Shown here: positions 8,434-17,002 of the stretch, piece by piece
Layout: each line of letters opens with the position of its first letter
How positions within the stretch are numbered: the stretch's first letter is position 1
Assembly: GCA_963718065.1 (NCBI GenBank)
Contig: CAVQYE010000013.1
Location: forward strand, 62,001 to 126,000
Source: CAVPGP01 sp963718065
Lineage (GTDB): Bacteria; Actinomycetota; Thermoleophilia; Gaiellales; Gaiellaceae
Length of the DNA stretch: 64,000 nucleotides
Direction of reading: 5' to 3'
Notes under the pieces: model-generated
Databases searched by the model: none
The model's input: the letters and a program-made list of their open reading frames with translations, nothing else
What the model was told of the DNA's origin: nothing
Program-made: the position numbers and the translations under genes

Positions 8434-9584
8434 GCGTCGCCCCTCGGCGCGTTGGCCCGGTTGGAGACGAGAAGCAGCCCGGCGAGCAGCACGAAGTTCG
8501 CGACCACCGACGACCCGCCGTAGGAGACGAACGGAAGCGTGATGCCGGTCAGCGGGATCAGCCGCAGCACGCCGCCGACGATGATGAACGTCTGCAGCGC
8601 GAAGCCGAACGTCAGCCCGGCGGCGAGCAGCTTCGAGAAGCCGTCCTGCGCCAGCATCGCTGTCCGCATCCCGCGCGTGACGAAGAGCATGAAGACGAGG
8701 AGCAGCGCGGCGACCCCGATCAGGCCGAGCTCCTGCGCGAGCGCCGAGTAGATGAAGTCCGTGTTCAGGAACGGGATCAGCTGGTCGCCGTTCGTCGTCG
8801 TGAACGTCCCCTTGCCGAGGCCGGTGCCGCCGAAGCCGCCGTTCCCGACCGAGTAGAGCGACTTCACGAGCTGGTAGCTCTGGCAGTCCTGGCGCAGCGC
8901 CGTGCCGCCAGTCTGCGGGCAGAACACCGGCTTGTCCGTCCAGGGCGCGAGCCAGATCGTGACGCGGTCGTGCACGTGCGAGACGTAGTGGTAGGCGGCG
9001 AGCGAGCCGGCGACGAAGAGCCCGGCGCCGATCGCGACGTACGAGAAGCGCGCCGTCGCCACGTAGAGCATGGCGAGGAAGATCCCGAAGTAGAGGAGCG
9101 CGGAGCCGAGGTCGTTCGTCTCGACGAGGACGAGCATGGCGCCGCCCCAGATGACGAGCAGCGGCCCGATGTCCTTCAACCGGAATTGCGCCAGCATCTC
9201 CCGCTTCTCGCGCAGGTAGCCGGCGAGGAAGACGATCAGCGCCAGCTTGGCGATCTCGCCCGGCTGGAACTGCAGCGACCCGACGTGCACCCAGAGGCGC
9301 GCGCCGTTGACGCTGGTGCCGATGCCGGGCACCGCGGGAAGCATCAGCAGGACGATCGAGCCGATGCCGAAGAGGTACTTGTAGCTCTCGAGCCGCCGGT
9401 AGTCGCGGCGCAGCACCAGCAACGTCGCGGCGAAGAGGACGAGGCCGATCACGATCCAGAGCGACTGCCGCAGGGCGTCGCCTTCGTCCAGCCGGTAGAT
9501 CTCGGTGACGCCGAACGCGGTCAGCAGACCGGCCAGCGGCAGCAGGTACGGGTCGGCATTCGGGACGGCGATGCGCGCGACCAT
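8430..9584 (-). CDS. rodA: FtsW/RodA-family SEDS glycosyltransferase
   Basis: Polytopic lipid II polymerase partner of PbpA. The stretch contains many membrane helices and the SEDS signatures GARLWVHVGSLQFQPGEIAKLALIVFLA and, near the end, a PLTGITLPFVSYGG loop. The first usable ATG in this frame is at 9584, but the same frame stays open and FtsW-like upstream for 52 codons (TARNRELINLVVVGILTGL, then a second helix), starting at an ATA at 9740 that overlaps the phosphatase stop. The real N-terminus is therefore probably at 9740 with a lost ATG (see findings). FtsW versus RodA cannot be settled; synteny with pbpA favours RodA. Confidence 0.88.
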   Translation of the reverse strand: MVARIAVPNADPYLLPLAGLLTAFGVTEIYRLDEGDALRQSLWIVIGLVLFAATLLVLRRDYRRLESYKYLFGIGSIVLLMLPAVPGIGTSVNGARLWVHVGSLQFQPGEIAKLALIVFLAGYLREKREMLAQFRLKDIGPLLVIWGGAMLVLVETNDLGSALLYFGIFLAMLYVATARFSYVAIGAGLFVAGSLAAYHYVSHVHDRVTIWLAPWTDKPVFCPQTGGTALRQDCQSYQLVKSLYSVGNGGFGGTGLGKGTFTTTNGDQLIPFLNTDFIYSALAQELGLIGVAALLLVFMLFVTRGMRTAMLAQDGFSKLLAAGLTFGFALQTFIIVGGVLRLIPLTGITLPFVSYGGSSVVANFVLLAGLLLVSNRANAPRGDA

Positions 9585-9736
9585 GTGAGCCGTCAGGTAG
9601 AGCGCGAAGAAGAAGGCTCCGTAGGTGAGCGACGTCGTGTCGACGACCGCCTGGCGGGCGACGTAGACGGACGCGAAGCCGAGGCCGGTGAGGATGCCGA
9701 CGACGACGAGGTTGATCAGCTCGCGGTTACGAGCAG

Positions 9737-10864
9737 TTATCGCGCGAGCCCCCAGACGACGAGCGCGACGATCAGGGCGATCAGGGCGATGATCACGAGC
9801 AGCGCGAGCAGGTGGCGCCAGAACGGCACGCGTGGCGGCTCGTAGACCGGCTCGGTCTGGCCCGCGCCGTGCTGTCTGGACTCCGCCTCGGCGGCTCGCA
9901 GTTCCTCGATCTGATCGGCCGTGGCGACCAGCGTGTCGTCCGCGGTCGGCGGGGCAGGCTCGTCGACGCTCGGCTCATCGCCGCCTTCCACGCCCGGGGA
10001 ACTCGAGGCGGCTGCGGCCGCGGCGGCCACGTCCTCGGCGCGGATCGCGTCGAGCGGGCTCAGCGTGTCCTCGTCGTCCGGGTCGTGCACCGCCTCGGCG
10101 ACCACCGACTCCCGGGTCTCGTCGGGCGGCGCCTCGTCGGGGCCGTCCTGGACGCCGATCTCGAACAGGATCGCCGTGATGTTGTCCTCGCCACCGCCGC
10201 GGTTCGCCTCGGCGAGCAGCGCGCGCACCGCCTCGTCCAGGTCGCCGCGAAAGCGCTCGGCGACGTCGAGGATCGCGTCGGCGCCGACCATCGTCGAGAG
10301 CCCGTCCGAGCAGAGCAGGAAGAGATCCCCGGGCCGCGCGTCGATCGCGAACGTGTCGACGTCCACCTTCGGGTCGGTGCCGAGCACGCGCGTGATCACG
10401 GAGCGCTGCGGATGCGTCTCGGCCTCTTCGGGCGAGAGCTTGCCGCTGCGCACGAGCTCGGCGACGAGCGAGTGGTCGTCGGTCAGCTGCTCGAGCGACC
10501 CGTCCCGGATCAGATACGCCCGCGAATCGCCGACGTGGCCGAAGATGACGCGGTTGGTCGGCTCGTCGACGAGCGCAGCGGTGACCGTCGTGCCCATCCC
10601 GGAGGCCGAGGCGTCGGCGCTCGCGCGCTCGAAGACCCTGCGGTTCGCCTCCTGGATCAGCGTCGCGACGCGGTCGTCCGCGACGCCGCCGTCGGCGCCC
10701 TCCCTGAGCGCCTCGGCCGCAAGCGCGGACGCCAGCTCGCCGGCCTGCGCGCCGCCCATGCCGTCGGCGACGGCGAAGAGCGGCGGCTCGCAGACGTAGG
10801 TGTCCTCGTTGCGGCGACGCTTGCGCCCCGGGTCGCTGTGCGCGGCGGCGGCCTTGATCTTCAT
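9737..10864 (-). CDS. pstP: PP2C-family protein phosphatase PstP
   Basis: A 375-residue PPM phosphatase that removes phosphate from Ser/Thr kinases and their targets. The catalytic domain (about 1-240) shows SDPGRKRRRNEDTYV, VADGMGGAQAGELAS, GTTVTAAL, GHVGDSRAYLI, LCSDGLSTMV and GGEDNITAIL, which supply the metal-binding aspartates. A long acidic, Ala/Glu-rich linker follows, then one membrane helix at the very C-terminus (HLLALLVIIALIALIVALVVW). So the enzyme is tail-anchored facing the cytoplasm, the reverse of the mycobacterial layout with an outer domain. It overlaps FhaB at its start. Confidence 0.93.
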   Translation of the reverse strand: MKIKAAAAHSDPGRKRRRNEDTYVCEPPLFAVADGMGGAQAGELASALAAEALREGADGGVADDRVATLIQEANRRVFERASADASASGMGTTVTAALVDEPTNRVIFGHVGDSRAYLIRDGSLEQLTDDHSLVAELVRSGKLSPEEAETHPQRSVITRVLGTDPKVDVDTFAIDARPGDLFLLCSDGLSTMVGADAILDVAERFRGDLDEAVRALLAEANRGGGEDNITAILFEIGVQDGPDEAPPDETRESVVAEAVHDPDDEDTLSPLDAIRAEDVAAAAAAASSSPGVEGGDEPSVDEPAPPTADDTLVATADQIEELRAAEAESRQHGAGQTEPVYEPPRVPFWRHLLALLVIIALIALIVALVVWGLAR

Positions 10865-11337
10865 CGCTCGAACCTCAAATCCGTCTCACCGACGCGGACG
10901 ATGTCACCGGGGACGAGCTTGCGCTCGCGCGTCAGCCGGATCGCGTTCACGAATGTGCCATTGGTCGAGCCCACGTCCTCGACCCAGACGCCGTCACGCC
11001 GCGGCTCGACGCGCGCATGGCGCGCCGACGCGTACTCGTCCGCGGGCAGCGAGACGTCGTTGTTGGCGCCGCGCCCGATCGTCACCGGCTGTGAGTCCAG
11101 CTCCCATTCGTCCCCGGGCGAGTACGCCGAGCTCTTGACGACGACGAGCGAGCCGAGACGCCTCGGCGCGAGCCCTGCCGCGGCGGCCTGCTGCGGGCCC
11201 ATGATCATCGACTCCTGCGGGAGCCTGACGTCGCGGCTCGCCGAGCGGACGATGCGCCAGATGAAGACGTAGAGCAGGACGAGGAACGCAATCTTGAGAG
11301 CGAGCAGGGTCGTCTCGACACTCGCCGAGGCGACCAT
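10861..11337 (-). CDS. fhaB: FHA-domain membrane protein FhaB/FipA-like
   Basis: A 158-residue protein with one N-terminal membrane helix (TTLLALKIAFLVLLYVFIW) and a C-terminal FHA domain (about 80-158) with IGRGANNDVSLPADEYASARHARV and GSTNGTFVN, the phosphothreonine-binding signature. In actinobacteria this protein docks phosphorylated targets of PknB at the membrane. It directly follows FhaA and overlaps the phosphatase by four bases. Confidence 0.92.
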   Translation of the reverse strand: MVASASVETTLLALKIAFLVLLYVFIWRIVRSASRDVRLPQESMIMGPQQAAAAGLAPRRLGSLVVVKSSAYSPGDEWELDSQPVTIGRGANNDVSLPADEYASARHARVEPRRDGVWVEDVGSTNGTFVNAIRLTRERKLVPGDIVRVGETDLRFER

Positions 11338-12108
11338 CTACGCGAGCTCCCGCTCGAAGGTGAGCTCCGTCGAGCCGACCGTGAAGCGCGTGCCGTCCTC
11401 GAGCTTGACGCGCTTCTGGCGACGGCCGTCGACCTCGATGCCGTTCGTCGAGTCGAGGTCGATCGCCCAGTATGTGGCGCCCTCCTGGCGCACCTCCGCG
11501 TGCCGGCGCGAGACGTTCGGGTCGCTGAGCTGCACGTCGCATTCGCGTGAGCGGCCGATCAGCGAGCGGCGCTTCGTCAGCTCGACCTCGCCGCCGTCGA
11601 AGGTCAGCTTGACCGTCTCGCGCTCGACGCCGAGCTCCGCGGGGCTGGCGGCCTCCGTCGGCTGCGGGACGCGCGCCTTGTAGATCATCGTCGCGCCCGC
11701 CTCGCCGTCGCCGTCCGGCTCGCCCACCTCGGCCGGTCCGGACTGCGCCATGCGCGTCGCGATGCCGAACTCGCCGATCTCCAGGTCCTCGTCGGTGTGC
11801 AGCGTCACCGTCGGCCTCGAGAGCATGGCGTAGCCCTCGCGCTTGGCGTGCTCGGCGAGGTAGTCCTGGAGCTCGTCCTTGAGCGACGTCTCGTAGGTCG
11901 AGAACTGCTCCCGGTCGGCCGGCGACAGGTAGACCGAGTACTCGTTCGGCACGTACACGCGCGACACCGAGACGTTGCGGTGGTCGTCCATCTCCTTCGT
12001 CAGCTTCCGGGCCAGCTCGACCGGCTGCACGTTCGTCCTGAAGGCACGGCCGAACACCCCCTCGAAGAGGGACTCGATCTTCTGCTCGATGCTTTTGAGG
12101 ACGCTCAT
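11338..12108 (-). CDS. fhaA: FhaA: DUF3662 plus FHA domain
   Basis: A 256-residue cytoplasmic signalling protein. The N-terminal 120 residues are the DUF3662 domain (IEQKIESLFEGVFGRAF, KLTKEMDDHRNVSVSRVYVPN), and the C-terminal 85 residues an FHA domain with LIGRSRECDVQLSDPNVSRRH and DLDSTNGIEVDG. The actinobacterial homologue binds phosphorylated MviN and PknB-phosphorylated proteins to control lipid II supply. It is the first or second gene of the leftward operon, with a 33-base gap to the upstream kinase. The middle linker is short. Confidence 0.93.
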   Translation of the reverse strand: MSVLKSIEQKIESLFEGVFGRAFRTNVQPVELARKLTKEMDDHRNVSVSRVYVPNEYSVYLSPADREQFSTYETSLKDELQDYLAEHAKREGYAMLSRPTVTLHTDEDLEIGEFGIATRMAQSGPAEVGEPDGDGEAGATMIYKARVPQPTEAASPAELGVERETVKLTFDGGEVELTKRRSLIGRSRECDVQLSDPNVSRRHAEVRQEGATYWAIDLDSTNGIEVDGRRQKRVKLEDGTRFTVGSTELTFERELA

Positions 12109-12141
12109 GGCGCGCGGTTATGTACCCCGCGGCAACCGAGT

Positions 12142-13740
12142 CTAACGTGCGCCTTCGAGTACCAAGACGGCGCAAGTGGCCCATATCGCAAGCACGATCG
12201 GCAGTGCGGCGACGGCCGGCACGGCAAGCAGGACGGCGGCCATCGTCGCCGCTCCAAACCAGGCCACCGGCCACGGCCCGCGCCGGCGGACGGAGGGGAT
12301 CGCGGCCGCGGCGAGGCCGAGCAGAAGGGCCAGGATTGGCAGTGACGGGTGTCGCTGCAGGGCGTCGAGCAGAGCGTTGGCGACCGCGACCGGACGATCG
12401 CTGCCGACGATGCCGAGCCCCAGCGGCGAGGCCTCGCCGGTGAGTGGCAGCGGCGAGTGGCGGAGCCCGGCGACGATCCCTGCGACGAGCACCGCGGCGG
12501 CCACCTGTACGCCGCGGCGGACACGTCCCCGCACGGTCTGCGCCGCCAGCGGCAGGATCCCGAGCGCGGCAACCGGTGCGACGAGCGGGCCGAGCGCGAG
12601 GAAGAGCCCGGCGCGCGCGTCACGCCACGAGAGGGTGAGCCAGCCGGCGGCGAGCACCGCGTAGACGATTCCGAGCCCGAGCGAGATGTTCGCGAGCGGG
12701 AAGAACGGCACCGCGAGCGCAAATGCCAACCCGGCCCGCTCGGAGAAGAAGGCAAGCGTGGCGGCGGCGGCCGCGAGCCCGAGCGGCCAGTGCTGCGGAT
12801 AGAACGGCAGGGCCGTCGCGGTCCAGCCGGCGGTGACCCCTGCGAGCGTCGCCGCGCCGAGACGCAGCGGCAGCGCGACCGGCGCCACGCGCCCGGTCGC
12901 ACCGGAGCCCTGCTTGCGCCGCCGCAGGCCGCGCAGCTCCTGGGCCAGCTTCTCGGCACTCGGGCGCTTCCCCGGCTCGACCGCCGTCGCGCGCGCGACG
13001 GCGCGCAGCACAGACTCGGGCAGGTCGGGCCGAAACTGCTCGAGCGGGGGCGGGCCGCCCTTGATGCTCCGAGCCGTGTCGTGCATGGATCCGTTCCAGA
13101 AGGGGTGCTGGCCCGCGAGCGCCTCCCAGAGCAGGATGCCGACGGACCAGATGTCGGCCGCCGAGCTCGACTCGTCGCCGGCGAGGCGCTCCGGCGAGAT
13201 GTAGGCGAGCGTGCCGGGAACGTCGCCGACCGCCGTCAGCGTCTCCGCCTCCGCGAGCAGGGCGAGACCGAAGTCGAGCAGCCGCACCGAGATCGTGTCG
13301 CCCTCGGCGAGCAGGACGTTCGACGGCTTGACGTCGCGGTGCACGATCCCGCGGGCGTGCGCGTAGGCGAGCGCGTCGCTCAACTGCGCTGCGGCCTCGA
13401 TCGCCTCCTTGTCGCTCAGCCGGCCCGCGCGCATCGCCTCGCGGAGCGTCAGGCCGGGGACGTACTCGTACGCGATGTAGACGTGACGTGCGTCCCGCGC
13501 CAGCGCGAGCGAGCGCAGGCAGTTCTCGTGGCGCAGGCCGGCCGCGGCGCGGGCCTCGCGCTCCGCCCGAGCCGCCGCCTTGCCCTCTCTGGCGACGATC
13601 TTCAGGGCAAGCTCGTGGCCGTTTCTCTCGTCGCGAACGAGCCAGACCGCGCCGGAGCCACCGCTGCCCAGAGGGCGGAGCGGACGGTATCGACCGAGGA
13701 TCAGGTCATCGGAGACGACTGCATTGGCCGCGCGCGGCAT
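12142..13740 (-). CDS. Ser/Thr kinase with multi-helix membrane tail
   Basis: A 532-residue kinase. Residues about 15-265 form the catalytic domain: GSGGSGAVW loop, ELALKIV lysine, HRDVKPSN, DFGLAL and SPERLAG. After a basic linker (RGLRRRKQGSG) the rest is hydrophobic with roughly seven or eight membrane helices (LRLGAATLAGVTAGWTATAL, LALAVPFFPLANISLGLGIV and others) and no PASTA repeats. It begins the signalling operon and sits where a second kinase such as PknA often lies, though PknA is single-pass. The polytopic tail is unusual and its role is unknown. Confidence 0.85.
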   Translation of the reverse strand: MPRAANAVVSDDLILGRYRPLRPLGSGGSGAVWLVRDERNGHELALKIVAREGKAAARAEREARAAAGLRHENCLRSLALARDARHVYIAYEYVPGLTLREAMRAGRLSDKEAIEAAAQLSDALAYAHARGIVHRDVKPSNVLLAEGDTISVRLLDFGLALLAEAETLTAVGDVPGTLAYISPERLAGDESSSAADIWSVGILLWEALAGQHPFWNGSMHDTARSIKGGPPPLEQFRPDLPESVLRAVARATAVEPGKRPSAEKLAQELRGLRRRKQGSGATGRVAPVALPLRLGAATLAGVTAGWTATALPFYPQHWPLGLAAAAATLAFFSERAGLAFALAVPFFPLANISLGLGIVYAVLAAGWLTLSWRDARAGLFLALGPLVAPVAALGILPLAAQTVRGRVRRGVQVAAAVLVAGIVAGLRHSPLPLTGEASPLGLGIVGSDRPVAVANALLDALQRHPSLPILALLLGLAAAAIPSVRRRGPWPVAWFGAATMAAVLLAVPAVAALPIVLAIWATCAVLVLEGAR

Positions 13741-13826
13741 CGTCCTCGGTGGGTTGGCCGCGGTAGGAGAAAGTCCTTTTCCAGCCGAGCCACAGGTTAG
13801 AGTGGGCCGAATCTCGGGCGTCCGAG
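13741..13826. promoter_or_regulatory. divergent promoter region
   Basis: This 86-bp spacer separates the leftward kinase operon from a rightward membrane protein. A TAGAGT -10-like box at 13798-13803 could serve the rightward gene with a short leader. No strong -35 is visible. Confidence 0.3.
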
Positions 13827-14978
13827 ATGCTCATGGACACTCGCGACGACGATATCGAGTTCGACTTCTTCGATGAGGAGCCCCCGACACGCGAGGAGGC
13901 TGCCCCGCGGCGTGGTCCGGCTCGCGGCGGGCGCGGCCCTCGGGGCCCGAAGCGTCACCTGCGCGCGCCGACGGGCATCACGCCGCTGCTGCGCCTGATC
14001 GGGCTGATCGCCTTCGCGATCTTCGTCATCGTCGTGCTCGTGCTCTGGGTGCAGGGGTGCCGGGACAGCGCCAAGACGAGCAGGTACAAGAACTACATGG
14101 CGAAGGTCTCGGACATTGCGAAGGCGTCCGAGCAGAACGGCCGCAACCTGAACGACAAGCTGACGACCCCAGGCATCAAGGCGCCTGAGCTCGTCTCGGC
14201 GCTCCGCGGCATCGCGCAGAGCGAGGAGCAGAACGTCGCCGCGGCCGAGAAGCTCCACCCGCCCGGCCGCATTCGCGAAGAGGACCGGCACATGATCGAG
14301 GCCCTCCAGTTCCGGGTCAGCGGGCTGCAGGGACTGGCCGACACCTTCCAGAAGGCGACCGAGAAGAAGAACGAGGACGCAGACGCGCTGCTGCTCGCCT
14401 CACAGGCTCAGCGACTCGTCGCGAGCGACGTCATCTGGGACGACCTCTTCAAGGACCCAAGCATCGCCGAACTGCAGAAACAGGGCATCGAGGGCGTGAA
14501 CGTGCCCGACTCGAACTTCGTCACGAACCCGGATCTCGCGAGTGTCCGTTCGATGGGCCCGGTGCTGCAGCGGATCCACGGCGCCTCGGTGACCGGCACG
14601 CCGACCGGCGTCCACGGGACGAACATCGTCACCACGAAGGCGCTGCCGACCGACCAGGAGCTGTCGACCGGTACCGAGAACATCATCAAGGCGACCTCCG
14701 ATCTCGGCTTCGAAGTCACGATCAAGGACTCCGGCGAGTCGCAGGAGGTCCACATCGAGGTGACGCTGACGATTCAGAAGAGTCCGACGCCGATCGTGCA
14801 GACGAAGACGATCGACCTGATCAACGCCGGCGAGACCGCGCAGGTGACCTTCACGAATCTCGGCCAGGTGCCGTTCGTCCAGAAGACGTCCGTCAAGGTC
14901 GACGTGAAGCCGGTGCCGGGCGAGAAGAACACGTCGAACAACTCGGCGCAGTACCCGGTGCTCTTCTCACTGCCGTAA
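13827..14978 (+). CDS. membrane-anchored protein, CARDB-like C-terminus
   Basis: A 383-residue protein of unknown function. An acidic then basic N-terminal tail (DDDIEFDFFDEE..., RRGPARGGRGPRGPKR) precedes one membrane helix at about 50-75 (LLRLIGLIAFAIFVIVVLVLW). The outside part is helical to about residue 240. The last 110 residues resemble a cell-adhesion CARDB domain: VTLTIQKS, then ETAQVTFTNLG and NTSNNSAQYPVLF. The start may be 13827 or the ATG two codons on. Its place next to the wall operon suggests an envelope role, but that is inference. Confidence 0.7.
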   Translation: MLMDTRDDDIEFDFFDEEPPTREEAAPRRGPARGGRGPRGPKRHLRAPTGITPLLRLIGLIAFAIFVIVVLVLWVQGCRDSAKTSRYKNYMAKVSDIAKASEQNGRNLNDKLTTPGIKAPELVSALRGIAQSEEQNVAAAEKLHPPGRIREEDRHMIEALQFRVSGLQGLADTFQKATEKKNEDADALLLASQAQRLVASDVIWDDLFKDPSIAELQKQGIEGVNVPDSNFVTNPDLASVRSMGPVLQRIHGASVTGTPTGVHGTNIVTTKALPTDQELSTGTENIIKATSDLGFEVTIKDSGESQEVHIEVTLTIQKSPTPIVQTKTIDLINAGETAQVTFTNLGQVPFVQKTSVKVDVKPVPGEKNTSNNSAQYPVLFSLP

Positions 14979-14994
14979 TTGGCAGACTGGCGTC

Positions 14995-15477
14995 GTGACA
15001 TTCTCCTCGGACGTCGCGGCGTGGATCGCGATCGCCGCCGCGATTGGGGCTGCCGCAGCGCTCGGAGTCGGGCTCTACGCCTGGCTGAAGGTGCGCCGCG
15101 TCCGCGAGGCGCAGCGGACGCTGCTCGGCGGTGGGCGGCGCGACCTGATCGACTTCGCCGTCTCGCTGCAGGGCAGGATCGACGACCTGCACGGGGCGGT
15201 CGACGAGATCGCCGCAGCGCTCGCGCGCGTCGACCGCCGCGTGGACGGGTCGATCACGAACTCGTCGATCGTCCGCTACGACGCCTACGAGGGCACGGGC
15301 GGTCACCAGTCGGCGTCGCTCGCGATCCTCGACGCGTCGCGCACCGGCCTCGTCGTCACGGCCATCCAGGGACGCGATTACGCCCGGATCTACATGAAGG
15401 AGCTCGACCAGGGACGGGCAGGTGTTGCGCTCTCTCCGGAGGAGCTGGAGGCCGTCGAAAGGGCGATGTCCCGGTAA
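14995..15477 (+). CDS. DUF4446 family protein
   Basis: A 160-residue protein with one N-terminal membrane helix (AAWIAIAAAIGAAAALGVGLYAW), a heptad-like stretch (LIDFAVSLQGRIDDLHGAVDEI), and the DUF4446 core with RYDAYEGTGGHQSASLAILD and YMKELDQGRAGVALSPEE. No biochemical function is known for the family. Start is GTG at 14995, 16 bases after the preceding stop. A HNH nuclease gene follows. Confidence 0.82.
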   Translation: MTFSSDVAAWIAIAAAIGAAAALGVGLYAWLKVRRVREAQRTLLGGGRRDLIDFAVSLQGRIDDLHGAVDEIAAALARVDRRVDGSITNSSIVRYDAYEGTGGHQSASLAILDASRTGLVVTAIQGRDYARIYMKELDQGRAGVALSPEELEAVERAMSR

Positions 15478-15532
15478 CCCTGGTCGGACGCGGGGCGGCC
15501 TTCAGCGGGGGCCACTGCTATTTTTCCGCTAG

Positions 15533-16045
15533 GTGCAGCAGGTCCTCGTCTTGAACGCGACCTATGAGCCTCTCAATGTGTGCTCGTTGCGCCGCGCCTC
15601 GGTCCTGATCTTCAAGGGCAAGGCGGAAGTGATCGAGATGCTCGACAAGCCCCTCCGCTCGGCCACGAACACCTATCAGTGGCCGCACGTGATCCGGCTG
15701 ACGTCCTACGTGCGCGTGCCGCGGACGATCAAGCGCAAGATCTCGCGACGAGCCCTCTTCGCGCGCGACGGCTGGCGGTGCGTCTACTGCGGCACGACCG
15801 CGGGCCGACTGACGCTCGACCACGTGATCCCGCGCTCCAAGGGAGGCGACTCGGTCTGGGAGAACGTCGTCACGTCGTGCGGGCCGTGCAACTTACGCAA
15901 GGCTGACCGGCTTCCACACGAGGTCTCGATGACGCTGGCGAAGAAGCCGGGGCCGCCCGCGCCGGTGCTCTTCATCAAGCTGGCGACTCCGAAGATCCCC
16001 GCCCGCTGGGAGCCGTACCTGGCGGCTTTCGGCGCCGCGGCCTGA
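15533..16045 (+). CDS. HNH endonuclease
   Basis: A 170-residue cytoplasmic protein of the small 'VLNATYEPLNV' HNH family that is widespread in actinobacteria. The C-terminal half has the zinc-binding cysteines (CVYCG and CGPCN) around the catalytic LTLDHVIPRSKGGD. The N-terminal half (ATYEPLNVCSLRRASVLIFKGKAEVIE) is the family's own domain. Start is GTG at 15533, with a TATTTT -10 box at 15519-15524 eight bases upstream, so a leaderless message is likely. Its biological target is not known. The next gene begins at its stop codon (TGATG). Confidence 0.88.
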   Translation: MQQVLVLNATYEPLNVCSLRRASVLIFKGKAEVIEMLDKPLRSATNTYQWPHVIRLTSYVRVPRTIKRKISRRALFARDGWRCVYCGTTAGRLTLDHVIPRSKGGDSVWENVVTSCGPCNLRKADRLPHEVSMTLAKKPGPPAPVLFIKLATPKIPARWEPYLAAFGAAA

Positions 16046-16533
16046 TGGGCTTCACGTGCGCCCTCTGCGGTAGCTATCACGACCATGAGCTGCTCGACGT
16101 GCGCTTTGCCAAGCCGGACGCTCTGCTCGGCCTCGGCAGCGATCCGGGACCGGACGTCTACTGGGCGGAGGACGCCGACTTCGCCGCCGACTGGACGGCC
16201 AACCGGCATTTCATGCGGGCGCTGCTCGAGGTTCCCGTCGGCGACGCCGGTGAGGTGTTCGCCTGGGGGATCTGGGTCGAGCTCAGCCGCGAGGATGCGG
16301 AGGACGCTGCGAGCGAGTACGAGGCCGGCGACGGGCTCGCGTACGCCGGCCGGCTCGCGACATCTATCGTCGGCTATCCGGATACCTTGGGTCTCGATGG
16401 CACGGTCACCCTCCGCGGAGACGTCGTCGCGGCGTTCGAGCTCGATGCCGTGCACCATCCACTGGAGCGCGATCAGCGCGACGGAATCTCGCTCGCACGC
16501 GCACGGGAGCTTGCGGAGCCGTACCGGCGGTAG
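16045..16533 (+). CDS. DUF2199 domain protein
   Basis: A 162-residue protein of the DUF2199 family. The opening CALCGSYHDHELLDVRFAKPDAL with a CxxC pair is the usual family start, followed by PDVYWAEDADFAADW, FMRALLEVPVGDAGEVFAWGIWVELS and a C-terminal ARELAEPYRR. Function is unknown. It overlaps the HNH gene by one base and is followed three bases later by the Rrf2 regulator, so the three are probably co-transcribed. Confidence 0.82.
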   Translation: MGFTCALCGSYHDHELLDVRFAKPDALLGLGSDPGPDVYWAEDADFAADWTANRHFMRALLEVPVGDAGEVFAWGIWVELSREDAEDAASEYEAGDGLAYAGRLATSIVGYPDTLGLDGTVTLRGDVVAAFELDAVHHPLERDQRDGISLARARELAEPYRR

Positions 16534-16536
16534 CCG

Positions 16537-16995
16537 ATGAGGGTCTCCGCCAAGGCCGACTACGCGCTGCGCGCGGCGATCGAGCTTGCGGCGCACGACA
16601 GCGACCGCCCACTCAAGGGCGAGCGGATCGCGCAGGCGCAGGAGATCCCGCTCAAGTTCCTGGAGAACATCCTCGTCGAGCTGCGAAACGCGGGCATCGT
16701 CATGAGCAAGCGCGGCGCCGAGGGCGGGTATCTGCTCGCGCGCCCCGCCGAGGAGATCACCGTCGCGGACGTCGTCAGGGCGGTCGAAGGGCCGATCGCG
16801 AACGTCCGCGGCCAGGGCCCCGAGACGGTTGAGTACGCCGGCTCGTCGGAGCGGCTGCGCGAGGTGTGGATCGCCGTGCGGGCCAATCTGCGCGCCGTCG
16901 TCGAGAACGTCACGCTCGCCGATCTCGCATCCGGGCAGCTCCCCGAGGACGTCCTCGAGCTGACGCGCGACCCCGACGCCTGGGCGCGGCACTAG
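16537..16995 (+). CDS. Rrf2-family regulator lacking cysteines
   Basis: A 152-residue winged-helix regulator. MRVSAKADYALRAAIELA, IAQAQEIPLKFLENILVELR and SKRGAEGGYLLARP are the Rrf2 DNA-binding hallmarks. It contains no cysteine at all, so it cannot bind the Fe-S cluster of IscR or NsrR. That matches the CymR branch, which controls sulfur and cysteine metabolism through a partner protein. It converges on a sulfate ABC transporter operon (17003-20552), making regulation of sulfur uptake the best guess. The branch assignment is inference. Confidence 0.88.
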   Translation: MRVSAKADYALRAAIELAAHDSDRPLKGERIAQAQEIPLKFLENILVELRNAGIVMSKRGAEGGYLLARPAEEITVADVVRAVEGPIANVRGQGPETVEYAGSSERLREVWIAVRANLRAVVENVTLADLASGQLPEDVLELTRDPDAWARH

Positions 16996-17002
16996 CGCTC
17001 CC

